NCBI GenBank assembly: GCA_902773415.1
Contig: CACYEE010000237.1
Coordinates: forward strand, 1 to 5,652
DNA from: an uncultured Actinomyces sp.
Lineage (GTDB): Bacteria > Actinomycetota > Actinomycetes > Actinomycetales > Actinomycetaceae
Reading direction: 5' to 3'
Length of the DNA: 5,652 bases
The notes under the pieces are model-generated. The model was not told the origin of the DNA. It saw only the letters and a program-made list of their open reading frames with translations, and made no database searches. Of this stretch, positions 1 to 5,651 are shown piece by piece (the stretch's first letter is position 1; every line of letters starts with the position of its first letter). The position numbers and the translations under genes were made by a program.

Positions 1-2
1 AG

Positions 3-77
3 GACAGTCCCGTTCGGCACCCGGCTCTCCCGGCTGCGCAAGAGGCCGGGGCGGTCTTGGACGTGCTTGAGCTTTGA
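3..77 (+). CDS. Possible C-terminal tail of a convergent gene (partial)
   Basis: An open frame enters from the left edge and reads 24 codons (DSPVRHPALPAAQEAGAVLD, then VLEL) before TGA at 75-77. The stop overlaps the first two bases of a strong GC-rich hairpin, as expected for a gene end followed by a terminator. About 17 of the 24 codons end in G or C. All six frames are open over most of this short stretch, and plus frame 1 has even higher third-position GC but runs on through the hairpin. The assignment therefore rests mainly on the stop/hairpin arrangement. No family can be recognised from 24 residues. If real, the gene converges on the acyl-CoA ligase. Confidence 0.3.
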   Translation, partial: DSPVRHPALPAAQEAGAVLDVLEL

Positions 78-116
78 CGGGGCGGGACCGGATCGCGTTC
101 CGGTTCCCGCCCCGTC
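76..116 (+). terminator. GC-rich hairpin, probable terminator between convergent genes
   Basis: The left arm GACGGGGCGGGA (76-87) pairs perfectly with TCCCGCCCCGTC (105-116). A further CCGG (88-91) pairs with CCGG (100-103) after a one-base bulge at T104, leaving an 8-base loop. It starts on the stop codon of the putative plus-strand gene tail. Only a weak T-rich stretch (TGTT) follows on the plus strand and none on the minus strand, so it is not a classical U-tract terminator. Strong hairpins without U-tracts are often proposed as terminators in high-GC actinobacteria. It could serve transcripts from either side. Confidence 0.5.
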
Positions 117-140
117 TGTTCGTGCAGGTCAGAGTATTGG

Positions 141-198
141 GGGGAGAGAAAAGGGGCAGACCGGTGCCGCATTGGGGACAGTCCCCTTTTCTCGCCCC
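141..198. repeat. Imperfect 16-bp inverted repeat with 26-nt loop
   Basis: The arms are 141-156 (GGGG A GAGAAAAGGGG) and 183-198 (CCCCTTTTCTC G CCCC): 15 of 16 positions pair, with one A/G mismatch. The 26-nt loop (157-182) contains most of a second, overlapping palindrome, GGGGAC-A-GTCCCC at 174-186, followed on the plus strand by TTTTCTC. The two foldings compete for CCCC at 183-186. The right arm belongs to the short motif family also found near 3819-3968. It lies about 70 bp downstream of the ligase stop, so it may help end that transcript, or it may be a dispersed repeat. Confidence 0.6.
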
Positions 199-201
199 GG
201 C
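179..201 (-). repeat. Motif copy, GCCGGGGYGAGA...GGGACWG family
   Basis: Read on the minus strand, this is GCCGGGGCGAGAAAAG followed by GGGACTG. It differs at two of 23 positions from the plus-strand copy at 3819-3841. Read on the plus strand, 181-206 and 3948-3973 agree at 21 of 26 positions. That match extends beyond the hairpin arms, which points to shared origin rather than chance GC content. The function is unknown. Confidence 0.55.
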
Positions 202-266
202 GGCGGGCATGTGCGTGCGAGAGGCCGCCGGGCAGGTTCAAGCATCCGTGCGGGACGGCCCCGGCT

Positions 267-2120
267 CTAGCCCTCTCCGACGTTCATTCCGAGCTGCCCC
301 GAATACAGGGCTTCGACGTGCGCGGAGAAATCCCTGAGAATGACGCGGCGCTTGACCTTGAGCGAGGGCGTGAGATACCCGTTCGCCACCGTGAAATCCG
401 AATCGAGCACGTGGAAGCGGCGAATCGACTCGGCGCGCGAGACCGCCTCGTTGGCGCGCTGGACTGCGCGGTCGATGGCTGCCAGCACGTCGGGATGGGA
501 AGCCGCGTCAAGAACGGACATTCCGGGAAGGCCGTGGTTGGCGAGCCACCCGGGGAGCATGTCCGCGTCGAGGGTGACGAGGGCGCCGATATAGGGCTTC
601 TGGTCGCCCACCGCAACGACCTGGGAGATAAGCGGGTGGCCACGCAGGCGATCTTCGAGAACCGCAGGGGCGACGTTCTTGCCGCCGGCGGTCACAATCA
701 GCTCCTTCTTGCGCCCCGTAATCCACACGCAGCCGTCCGAATCGACTTCGCCGATGTCTCCGGTGCGGAACCAGCCGTCCTTCGTGAAGGCCTCCGCCGT
801 CGCTTCGGGATTGTTGTTGTATCCGGCGAACACGGAGGGTGCCTTGACAAGCAGTTCGCCGTCCTCGTCCGTCGTCACGCGGCAGCCGGGGTAGGCCGGG
901 CCAACGGAACCGATGCGCAGATGCCCGGGCCTGTTGACGTTCGAGGGTGCGGAGGTTTCCGTCGCCCCGTAGCCTTCAAGGACGGTAATGCCGACGCCGC
1001 GGAAGAAATGGCCGAGGCGTTCGCCGAGCGGAGCGCCGCCGGAAATCGCCCATTCGAGGTTGCCGCCGGTGAGTTCCTGAAGTTTCGAGTAGACGAGGCG
1101 CTGGCCGATGCGATGCTGCATCCTGAGCGCCCGCGAGGGGCCTTCGGGCGTATCGAGGGCCCGCGAGTAGGCGATTGCGACCTTCGCGTAGAAGCGGAAG
1201 GTCTTGAGCTTCATGCCTCTGCCTGCCGCGGCGTCCGCGGCGTTGTAGATCTTCTCGAAGACACGCGGAACGGCGAGCACGTAGGTGGGGCGGAAGGTCT
1301 GGAAGTCGTTGACGAGGGTCTTGGCATTGGGGGAGTAGCCGATGACGTTGCCCGCATAGAGCGCCATGACGTTGACGAAGCGCGCGAATACGTGCGCCAT
1401 CGGCAGGAAGAGGAGGGTACGGCGTCCTTCGCCTCCGGTGAGGAACATGAGATCGTCGTCGATGGGACCGTTGATGGCGACGTGAAGGAGGTTGCGGTGC
1501 GTAATGCACGCGCCTTTCGGCTTTCCCGTGGTTCCCGAGGTGTAGATGATCGTGGCGAGGTCGTCGGCCTTGAGCGCGTCGATCCGCTCGTTGATGGCGT
1601 CGTCGTCGATGTCCTTTCCGAGAAGGATGAGTTCGTCAAGCCCGCCTTCGTCGATCGTGTAGATGCCTGCGAAATGCTCGAATTCTCCGAGAAGCGGGGA
1701 GAGGATCGCGCTCATCGCGCCGTTTTCGACGACGGCGAAACGGCAGCGGGCGTCGTCGACAATCCAGCGAGCCTGGTCGAGGGAGTCCGTCTCGTAGATG
1801 GAGATTGCGGAGGCTCCGATGGACCACAGGGCGAAGTCGACGAGAGTGAATTCGTATCGCGTGTGGCACATGAGGGCGACGCGGTCGCCTGCCTGGATGC
1901 CGAGCTTGAGGAAGCCTTTGGCGAGGGCCCTGTATTCGGCGGAGAACTGGGCCCACGTGATTGGCATCCACGTGTTGATTTCGCTTTTTCGTTCGATTGC
2001 GACGCGGTCGGCCTTGTCTGCGGCGATCTGCCGGAAGATTCCGGGGATTGTCATGTCGTCGGTGACGGTGACCTTCGCCGGGGTGAACGCGATGGGCCGC
2101 TGCCTGCGAGATTCGCTCAT
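267..2120 (-). CDS. Long-chain fatty-acid--CoA ligase (AMP-forming, FadD15-like)
   Basis: This 617-residue member of the ANL adenylating superfamily should activate a long-chain fatty acid with ATP to acyl-AMP and then to acyl-CoA, in the cytoplasm or at the membrane face, for lipid synthesis or degradation. The phosphate-binding signature IIYTSGTTGKPKG is at residues 191-203. GYGATETS is at 383-390, GWFRTGDIG at 449-457, and the hinge region ITGRKKELIVTAGGKNVAP at 467-485. The C-terminal LTPSLKVKRR (583-592) probably carries the catalytic lysine at Lys588. The segment around 520-570 (LPGWLANHGLP, then RANEAVSRAESIR) is typical of actinobacterial FadD15-type enzymes. All core motifs are intact and the length is usual for the group. 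ATG at 2118-2120 is chosen because AGGAG lies 7 nt upstream and homology-like sequence begins there. The same frame stays open to 3599, but that stretch is antisense low-complexity sequence over the neighbouring gene. Exact chain-length preference cannot be read from sequence. Confidence 0.95.
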   Translation of the reverse strand: MSESRRQRPIAFTPAKVTVTDDMTIPGIFRQIAADKADRVAIERKSEINTWMPITWAQFSAEYRALAKGFLKLGIQAGDRVALMCHTRYEFTLVDFALWSIGASAISIYETDSLDQARWIVDDARCRFAVVENGAMSAILSPLLGEFEHFAGIYTIDEGGLDELILLGKDIDDDAINERIDALKADDLATIIYTSGTTGKPKGACITHRNLLHVAINGPIDDDLMFLTGGEGRRTLLFLPMAHVFARFVNVMALYAGNVIGYSPNAKTLVNDFQTFRPTYVLAVPRVFEKIYNAADAAAGRGMKLKTFRFYAKVAIAYSRALDTPEGPSRALRMQHRIGQRLVYSKLQELTGGNLEWAISGGAPLGERLGHFFRGVGITVLEGYGATETSAPSNVNRPGHLRIGSVGPAYPGCRVTTDEDGELLVKAPSVFAGYNNNPEATAEAFTKDGWFRTGDIGEVDSDGCVWITGRKKELIVTAGGKNVAPAVLEDRLRGHPLISQVVAVGDQKPYIGALVTLDADMLPGWLANHGLPGMSVLDAASHPDVLAAIDRAVQRANEAVSRAESIRRFHVLDSDFTVANGYLTPSLKVKRRVILRDFSAHVEALYSGQLGMNVGEG

Positions 2121-2209
2121 GGAAACGCTCCTGTTGATGTGCCTGCGAAAGCGGGGAACTACCGGACAACGATACCGTAGCGTCGGGCCGGGTTCGGGGG
2201 AACGCGCGG
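2121..2209 (-). other. Ligase leader region, no confident promoter
   Basis: These 89 nt separate the ligase start from the 21-bp inverted repeat. On the minus strand the segment contains TACGGTATCGTTGTCC around 2162-2177, in which TACGGT and TATCGT both fit the loose TANNNT form of an actinobacterial -10 box. No convincing -35 box lies at the right distance. A promoter here is plausible because the upstream gene ends in a strong hairpin, but the sequence does not prove it. Confidence 0.25.
2128..2132 (-). promoter_or_regulatory. Ribosome binding site of the acyl-CoA ligase
   Basis: AGGAG on the minus strand stands 7 nt before ATG at 2120. It fixes the start of the ligase within a frame that stays open for almost 1.5 kb further upstream. 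Confidence 0.75.
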
Positions 2210-2277
2210 TGAACGATGCGGGGACGGGGCAGATTTCGTTCGTTTGGACGACAACAGCCCCGTCCCCGCATCGTTCA
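2210..2277 (-). terminator. Perfect 21-bp inverted repeat overlapping a stop codon, probable terminator
   Basis: The arms at 2210-2230 and 2257-2277 are perfect reverse complements over 21 bp, enclosing a 26-nt loop (2231-2256). The loop itself can form a small TCGT/ACGA hairpin. On the minus strand the first three bases of the repeat are the TGA stop of the upstream unknown gene, so the RNA would fold immediately after translation ends. No T-run follows. Position and strength suggest transcription termination or 3'-end protection. The core GGGGCAGA, about ten bases, then TTGG is also present in the element at 141-198, so it may equally be a dispersed repeat used as a terminator. Confidence 0.6.
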
Positions 2278-3702
2278 GGGCTGTTCGACGTTCGCTGCTG
2301 CGTCCGAACCGGGATCGGCAGCGGCGTTGGCACCGTTGTCGTTCGACTCGCCGACGACCGCGGCATCGTCCTGGACAGGGGCATCGTTCTGGACCGGGAT
2401 GTCGTTTTGGGCAGCGCCCTGGCCGACGTCGGCAACGTTCTGGCTTTCGTCGTACTCTTCTTCGTTCTGGGCTTGTCCAGCCCCGTCCAGGCTTGGGCCG
2501 GTCTCGTACTGGGTCCGGCCTGTCCCGTTCTGGTTCTGGCCGACGCCGTATTGGTTCTGGCCGGCGCGTCGACCGTAGTCGGTTTCTGCCGAGCGGTTCG
2601 TTCTGGCCGACGTGGAAGTCGAAGCCTGCGGGCGTGCGACGGATTCGTTTCTGCCCAGGAACGTGTCGTGGGCGAGGCGAACAGGCCATTGGGATTCGCG
2701 GACCTCTTCGGCCATGTCGAGAAGGACGACGGTGAGGTCCTTCGCTTCGGCCAGATGCACGCCCTCGATGAGCATGGCTGCTCCCGGATTCTCCTCTTCG
2801 GCGGCGACGGCCTGTTCGTAGATCCATTCGCGGTCCGAATCGTCTTCGCGTTCCGCGTCCTCCTGTGCCGTCTCCTCGGCATCCGTCTCGTCGGTGCTGT
2901 CCGTCTCCTCGGCGGTTGCGCTTTCGTCGTCCGAATCCGCATCGGTCTCGGAGCCGGGTTCCTCGACAAGCCCGATTTCGCTGCCGCCTTCGAGCATCTC
3001 CGAAGCCTGTGCGATATGCGAATCGAGGCGGGCGACGAGCCCGATGTAGGAGCCGAGAGTCTCCTCTTCGGCAAACTCGTCCGTCGGGAAGTCGAGAATG
3101 TCCGAAATCTCGGTGCGCGCGGCCCTCGCCTTGACGAGAGCCATGCGAAGCTCCTGCGCGACGCCGTTGCGGATCGTCGCCTCGATCGAACCCGTCGCCT
3201 CCGAAAGCCTCCCGATCGCGTCGCGGCCGGCCGATATCGCCGACTGCGCGGCATCGATGGCTTCGCGGCTCGCTTTCTCCTGCTTGGGCAGGGAGGGAAA
3301 AGCATTCTGCGCATCGGCGATGGCACGGTCAAGATTGTCGCACGTCTTTTCGTCCTCGGTGGCGACGCGGCACTGTTCGGCAATCGTTGTCGCGTCGGTG
3401 AGCGCAGTCGAATGGTCGGCCGCAACCTGCTCGTACTGGCCCCACACGTCGTCGTATTCCGCGGCAAGCGCGTGACGGTCGTACGCCCACACGCCCGTGC
3501 TTGACGCGCTGACGACGGCGAGGGAGACGAGGGCCGCGACCGTCCGTCGCCTCCGCTTCGCGAGTGCCTGCGCTTCCGCGTCGTCGGAAGCGGGCGCATC
3601 CTCCGAATAGTAGGCGTGGGCCACAGCGTCCTCGTTCTCCATCACGAAGGATGAGAACGACGGGCCCGTCCACGGGACGGGATCGGGTTCGTTGGCACTC
3701 AT
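2275..3702 (-). CDS. Unknown single-pass membrane protein with acidic segment and repetitive Q/N/G-rich tail
   Basis: I do not recognise this 475-residue protein. Residues 1-48 are hydrophilic and mostly acidic. KRRRR (49-53) then precedes a hydrophobic helix at about 54-73 (TVAALVSLAVVSASSTGVWA). By the positive-inside rule the N-terminus is cytoplasmic and about 400 residues lie outside. Residues 80-240 look almost wholly helical, possibly coiled coil, with the only two cysteines at 111 and 121 as a likely disulfide. Residues 247-290 are extremely acidic (23 Asp/Glu, one Arg). A short helical stretch follows at 292-350. The tail is low-complexity: five degenerate heptapeptides (380-414) and three hexapeptides (432-449). 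There is no sortase motif and no catalytic signature. ATG at 3700-3702 is chosen because AGGAGG lies 4 nt upstream. An in-frame ATG at 3762 lacks support, and one at 3642 has no ribosome binding site. It could be a cell-envelope adhesin-like or structural protein, but this is inference. Confidence 0.8.
   Translation of the reverse strand: MSANEPDPVPWTGPSFSSFVMENEDAVAHAYYSEDAPASDDAEAQALAKRRRRTVAALVSLAVVSASSTGVWAYDRHALAAEYDDVWGQYEQVAADHSTALTDATTIAEQCRVATEDEKTCDNLDRAIADAQNAFPSLPKQEKASREAIDAAQSAISAGRDAIGRLSEATGSIEATIRNGVAQELRMALVKARAARTEISDILDFPTDEFAEEETLGSYIGLVARLDSHIAQASEMLEGGSEIGLVEEPGSETDADSDDESATAEETDSTDETDAEETAQEDAEREDDSDREWIYEQAVAAEEENPGAAMLIEGVHLAEAKDLTVVLLDMAEEVRESQWPVRLAHDTFLGRNESVARPQASTSTSARTNRSAETDYGRRAGQNQYGVGQNQNGTGRTQYETGPSLDGAGQAQNEEEYDESQNVADVGQGAAQNDIPVQNDAPVQDDAAVVGESNDNGANAAADPGSDAAANVEQP
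2356..2409 (-). repeat. 18-bp tandem repeat encoding three hexapeptides
   Basis: Three in-frame units encode QNDIPV, QNDAPV and QDDAAV (residues 432-449 of the unknown membrane protein). The DNA units are close copies with a few substitutions, consistent with past slippage or unequal recombination. They lie in the predicted extracytoplasmic tail. Confidence 0.75.
2461..2565 (-). repeat. 21-bp degenerate tandem repeat encoding five heptapeptides
   Basis: Residues 380-414 read as five seven-residue units: AGQNQYG, VGQNQNG, TGRTQYE, TGPSLDG and AGQAQNE. Glycine is invariant at position 2, and Q is frequent at positions 3 and 5. The first two units are most alike and the fourth is the most decayed. 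The repeat length of exactly 21 bp keeps the frame, so copy number could vary between strains without breaking the gene. Confidence 0.7.
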
Positions 3703-3706
3703 CGGG

Positions 3707-3712
3707 CCTCCT
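3707..3712 (-). promoter_or_regulatory. Ribosome binding site of the unknown membrane protein
   Basis: A full AGGAGG on the minus strand lies 4 nt before ATG at 3702. The spacing is slightly short, but this is the strongest such match near any candidate start of this frame, and it decides between starts at 3762, 3702 and 3642. Confidence 0.7.
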
Positions 3713-3818
3713 GGGCTACGGGCGACGGACAGCGGGAAAACGGAAACGGGCATCTCGGGCAAAGGCCGGGCTGCCGGGAGGGGCGAGGGGCGCCTCGGCC
3801 GTGTGTGCAGGCGAGAGA

Positions 3819-3841
3819 GCCGGGGCGAGAAAAGTGGACAG
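3819..3841 (+). repeat. Motif copy, GCCGGGGYGAGA...GGGACWG family
   Basis: The plus strand reads GCCGGGGCGAGAAAAG followed by TGGACAG, matching the minus-strand copy at 179-201 at 21 of 23 positions. It is followed without a gap by a second copy in the same orientation at 3842-3863. Confidence 0.55.
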
Positions 3842-3863
3842 GCCAGGCGAGATTCGGGGACTG
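3842..3863 (+). repeat. Motif copy, directly tandem to the previous one
   Basis: The plus strand reads GCCAGGCGAGATTC followed by GGGGACTG. It has one base fewer than the consensus in the G-run and different bases in the variable centre. Its GAGATTCGGGGAC portion is the left outer arm of the nested inverted repeat at 3849-3960. Confidence 0.5.
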
Positions 3864-3960
3864 CGTTCGGTCGATTCGCTTCCTCTTGCAGCTTCTTCGC
3901 TCCGGTTTCGCGCGAGCTTGCTCGCGCGAAACCTTCCGCTCGTCGCTGTCCCCAAATCTC
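3849..3960 (-). repeat. Nested inverted-repeat element between valS and the next gene
   Basis: The outer arms GAGATTCGGGGAC (3849-3861) and GTCCCCAAATCTC (3948-3960) pair with one mismatch. Further pairs are possible just inside (GCG/CGC) and outside. The mismatch is C/A in plus-strand RNA but a tolerated U/G wobble in minus-strand RNA, which favours function in a minus-strand transcript, the direction of valS. Inside sits a perfect 14-bp palindrome. The element begins 44 nt after the valS stop, so termination or 3'-end stabilisation of valS mRNA is possible. A mobile or REP-like repeat is the main alternative. Confidence 0.6.
3904..3933. repeat. Perfect 14-bp palindrome with 2-nt centre
   Basis: The arms GGTTTCGCGCGAGC (3904-3917) and GCTCGCGCGAAACC (3920-3933) are exact reverse complements separated by TT. 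This would form a very stable hairpin or cruciform at the centre of the larger element. The symmetric form could also be a protein-binding site. Neither side has a T-run. Confidence 0.7.
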
Positions 3961-3968
3961 ACCCCGGC
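3946..3968 (-). repeat. Motif copy, inverted relative to 3819-3863
   Basis: The minus strand reads GCCGGGGTGAGATTTG followed by GGGACAG. It faces the tandem pair at 3819-3863 across the palindrome, giving an arrangement of two copies, a central hairpin and one inverted copy. It includes the right outer arm of the nested inverted repeat. Confidence 0.55.
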
Positions 3969-4004
3969 GGTGGACACGCCCCGATGAGACAGCCCCACGT
4001 CAGG

Positions 4005-5651
4005 CTACTTCTTCTTGTTGCGCGGCTTTTTCGGCTCGGGCGGGTCGAGCTCGTAGGAGCCCACCGCAACCGGAACGTCTTCGGAGGTTTCGGCCACCGA
4101 ATATTCGCCGCGGATGTGGGCGGCGCGGACGATATCGGCATCGACGGCGTCCAGATGCTGCCGGTCGGCCGAATTCACCGTGAGGGCAACATTGGCGTAG
4201 GTGGTGCGCTGGGACACCTTGTTCTCGCTCTTGACCTTGCGCAGCACGGTCAGCGCCTCGCCGGCCACGCGCAGGATTGCCGGATCGGCACCGGCGGCGG
4301 CCTCGCGCAGCGGCTCGGAGGCCGGCCACTCGGCCTGGTGCACCGAACCGGTGCGGTACCAGTTCCACACCTCTTCGGTGGCGTAGGGGATGAAGGGGGC
4401 GAGCAGGCGCAAGAAGGTATCCACCGCGATATTCAAGGTGGCGCGGGCGCTTGCCGCCTCTGGGGAATCGGAGTAGGCACGATCCTTGACAAGCTCGAGG
4501 TAGTCGTCGCAGAAGGTCCAGAAGCAGGTTTCGGACATTTCGAGGGCGCGCGTATGGTCGTAGGCCTCGAAGGCCGCGGTGGCCTCGTCGACAACGCCGG
4601 CGAGCTCGGCCAGCATCGCGCGGTCGACCGGCTCGGTCACGGCTACAGGGTCGAGGCTCACGGCCGCGCCTTCGCCGCCCATCGCGAGGGCGAACTTCGA
4701 GGCGTTGAGCACCTTCATCGCCAGGCGGCGCCCGATCTTCATCTGCTGCTCGTCGAAGGCGGCATCCACGCCGAGGCGAGCCGAGGCGGCCCAGTAGCGC
4801 ACCGCGTCCGAACCGTGCTTCTCCAGCAGGTTCATCGGGGTGACCACGTTGCCTTTCGACTTCGACATCTTCTTGTGGTCGGGGTCGAGAATCCAGCCCG
4901 AGAGAGCCGCGTTCGTCCACGGAATGCCGCCGAACTCGAGGTGGGCGCGCACCATCGTCGAAAAGAGCCAGGTGCGGATGATGTCCTGGCCTTGCGGGCG
5001 CAGGTCCATCGGATACGTCTTGCCGAACAGTTCGTTGTCGGTAAGCCAGCCGGTGGCGATCTGCGGGGTGAGCGAAGAGGTTGCCCACGTGTCCATGATG
5101 TCCACTTCGCCGACGAAGCCGCCGGGCAGGCCGCGCTGGCCTTCCGTGTATCCGGCCGGCACGTCCGAGGACGGGTCGACGGGCAGGGCGCTCTCCTCGG
5201 GAAGAATCACGGCGTCGTAGTCGACCTCGCCGGATTCGCTCACCTTGTACCACACCGGAATCGGCACGCCGAAGAAGCGCTGGCGGGAAACGAGCCAGTC
5301 GGCGTTCAGGCCGTTCACCCAATTGTCGTAGCGCACATGCATGAAATCGGGATGGAAGGCAAGCCCGTTGCCGGCAGCGATGAGGTTTTCGCGCAGATCC
5401 TTGCCGTTGGCCTCCTCGTAGGGGCGGCCGCCGTTGCGGATGTACCACTGGCGCGAGGTGACGATTTCAAGCGGCTTGTCGCCCTTCTCGAAGAAGTTCG
5501 TCATGCGGTTCGTCGGCTTCTCCTCGCCGATCATCTCGCCCGAAGCCTTCAAGGCCTCCACGAGCGCCTTGCGCGCGGAGAAGGTCGTCTTGCCGGCCAT
5601 CTCGGCGTACATGGCGCGCCCGCGCTCGGACTCGATCCATTCGGGGGTCTC
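4005..5651 (-). CDS. valS: Valine--tRNA ligase (valyl-tRNA synthetase), C-terminal part
   Basis: This class I aminoacyl-tRNA synthetase joins valine to tRNA-Val in the cytoplasm. The visible 548 residues lack the N-terminus, including the HIGH motif and most or all of the editing domain; full-length family members are roughly 850-950 residues. The frame is open through the right edge (ETPEWIESERGRAMY), so the ATG at 5612 is internal. WLVSRQRFFGVPIPVWY, LPVDP and DIMDTWATSSLTP match the ValS catalytic core. KMSKS is at 4857-4871 within DHKKMSKSKGNVVTP. The anticodon-binding helical domain follows (TCFWTFCDDYLELVKDRAYS, then LRLLAPFIPYATEEVWNW). The sequence resembles the archaeal-like type 2 ValS class. 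It ends in a short lysine-rich tail (EPKKPRNKKK) without the long C-terminal coiled coil of E. coli-type ValS. The region that carries zinc-binding cysteines in many type 2 enzymes has none here. Confidence 0.97.
   Translation of the reverse strand, partial: ETPEWIESERGRAMYAEMAGKTTFSARKALVEALKASGEMIGEEKPTNRMTNFFEKGDKPLEIVTSRQWYIRNGGRPYEEANGKDLRENLIAAGNGLAFHPDFMHVRYDNWVNGLNADWLVSRQRFFGVPIPVWYKVSESGEVDYDAVILPEESALPVDPSSDVPAGYTEGQRGLPGGFVGEVDIMDTWATSSLTPQIATGWLTDNELFGKTYPMDLRPQGQDIIRTWLFSTMVRAHLEFGGIPWTNAALSGWILDPDHKKMSKSKGNVVTPMNLLEKHGSDAVRYWAASARLGVDAAFDEQQMKIGRRLAMKVLNASKFALAMGGEGAAVSLDPVAVTEPVDRAMLAELAGVVDEATAAFEAYDHTRALEMSETCFWTFCDDYLELVKDRAYSDSPEAASARATLNIAVDTFLRLLAPFIPYATEEVWNWYRTGSVHQAEWPASEPLREAAAGADPAILRVAGEALTVLRKVKSENKVSQRTTYANVALTVNSADRQHLDAVDADIVRAAHIRGEYSVAETSEDVPVAVGSYELDPPEPKKPRNKKK
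4857..4871 (-). other. valS: KMSKS catalytic motif of ValS
   Basis: The five codons encode Lys-Met-Ser-Lys-Ser, the class I synthetase loop that stabilises the transition state of amino-acid activation. It is the canonical form with no substitution. Confidence 0.95.

Larger units (their letters stand above)
3703..4004. other. 302-bp intergenic region between valS and the unknown membrane protein
   Basis: I see no credible gene here. Short open frames on both strands show no ribosome binding site and have arginine/proline-rich translations typical of GC-rich noncoding DNA. The right part (3819-3968) is packed with repeat motifs and a nested inverted repeat. The left part (3713-3818) is plain GC-rich sequence that should contain the promoter of the membrane-protein gene, but I could not pick out a convincing -35/-10 pair. 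Confidence 0.6.

Noticed and set aside
1..78. tRNA or other structured RNA gene at the left edge
   Set aside because: I could not find an acceptor stem, T-loop or anticodon-arm pattern. The region shows only GC-rich sequence leading into the hairpin at 76-116.
318..2180. 620-codon open frame on the plus strand, antisense to the acyl-CoA ligase
   Set aside because: The minus strand here has all ANL-superfamily motifs and a good ribosome binding site. The plus frame is open only because GC-biased third positions suppress stops on the opposite strand, and its translation shows no recognisable domain.
2210..2277. Similar peptides read on both strands around the 21-bp repeat (for example NDAGTG and APSPHRS)
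   Set aside because: They are a by-product of the perfect inverted repeat, which reads the same on both strands, and are not evidence of duplicated coding sequence.
1798..3504. 568-codon open frame on the plus strand crossing the ligase start and the unknown gene
   Set aside because: It has no ribosome binding site, crosses the intergenic inverted repeat, and its translation is a mirror of repetitive antisense sequence. The minus-strand gene has a clear start signal and a membrane-protein layout.
2121..3599. N-terminal extension of the ligase frame giving a 1110-residue fusion
   Set aside because: The extra 493 residues are Arg/Pro/Ser/Thr-rich out-of-frame sequence over the unknown membrane-protein gene. 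ATG at 2120 with AGGAG upstream gives the expected family length.
3849..3960. CRISPR-like array of short repeats
   Set aside because: The copies are too few, lie in both orientations, differ in sequence, and have no regular spacers. No cas-like gene is present.
3699..3998. Small minus-strand open frames in the valS gap (79-99 codons)
   Set aside because: They lack ribosome binding sites, run through the repeat element, and have arginine/proline/serine-rich translations typical of noncoding GC-rich DNA.
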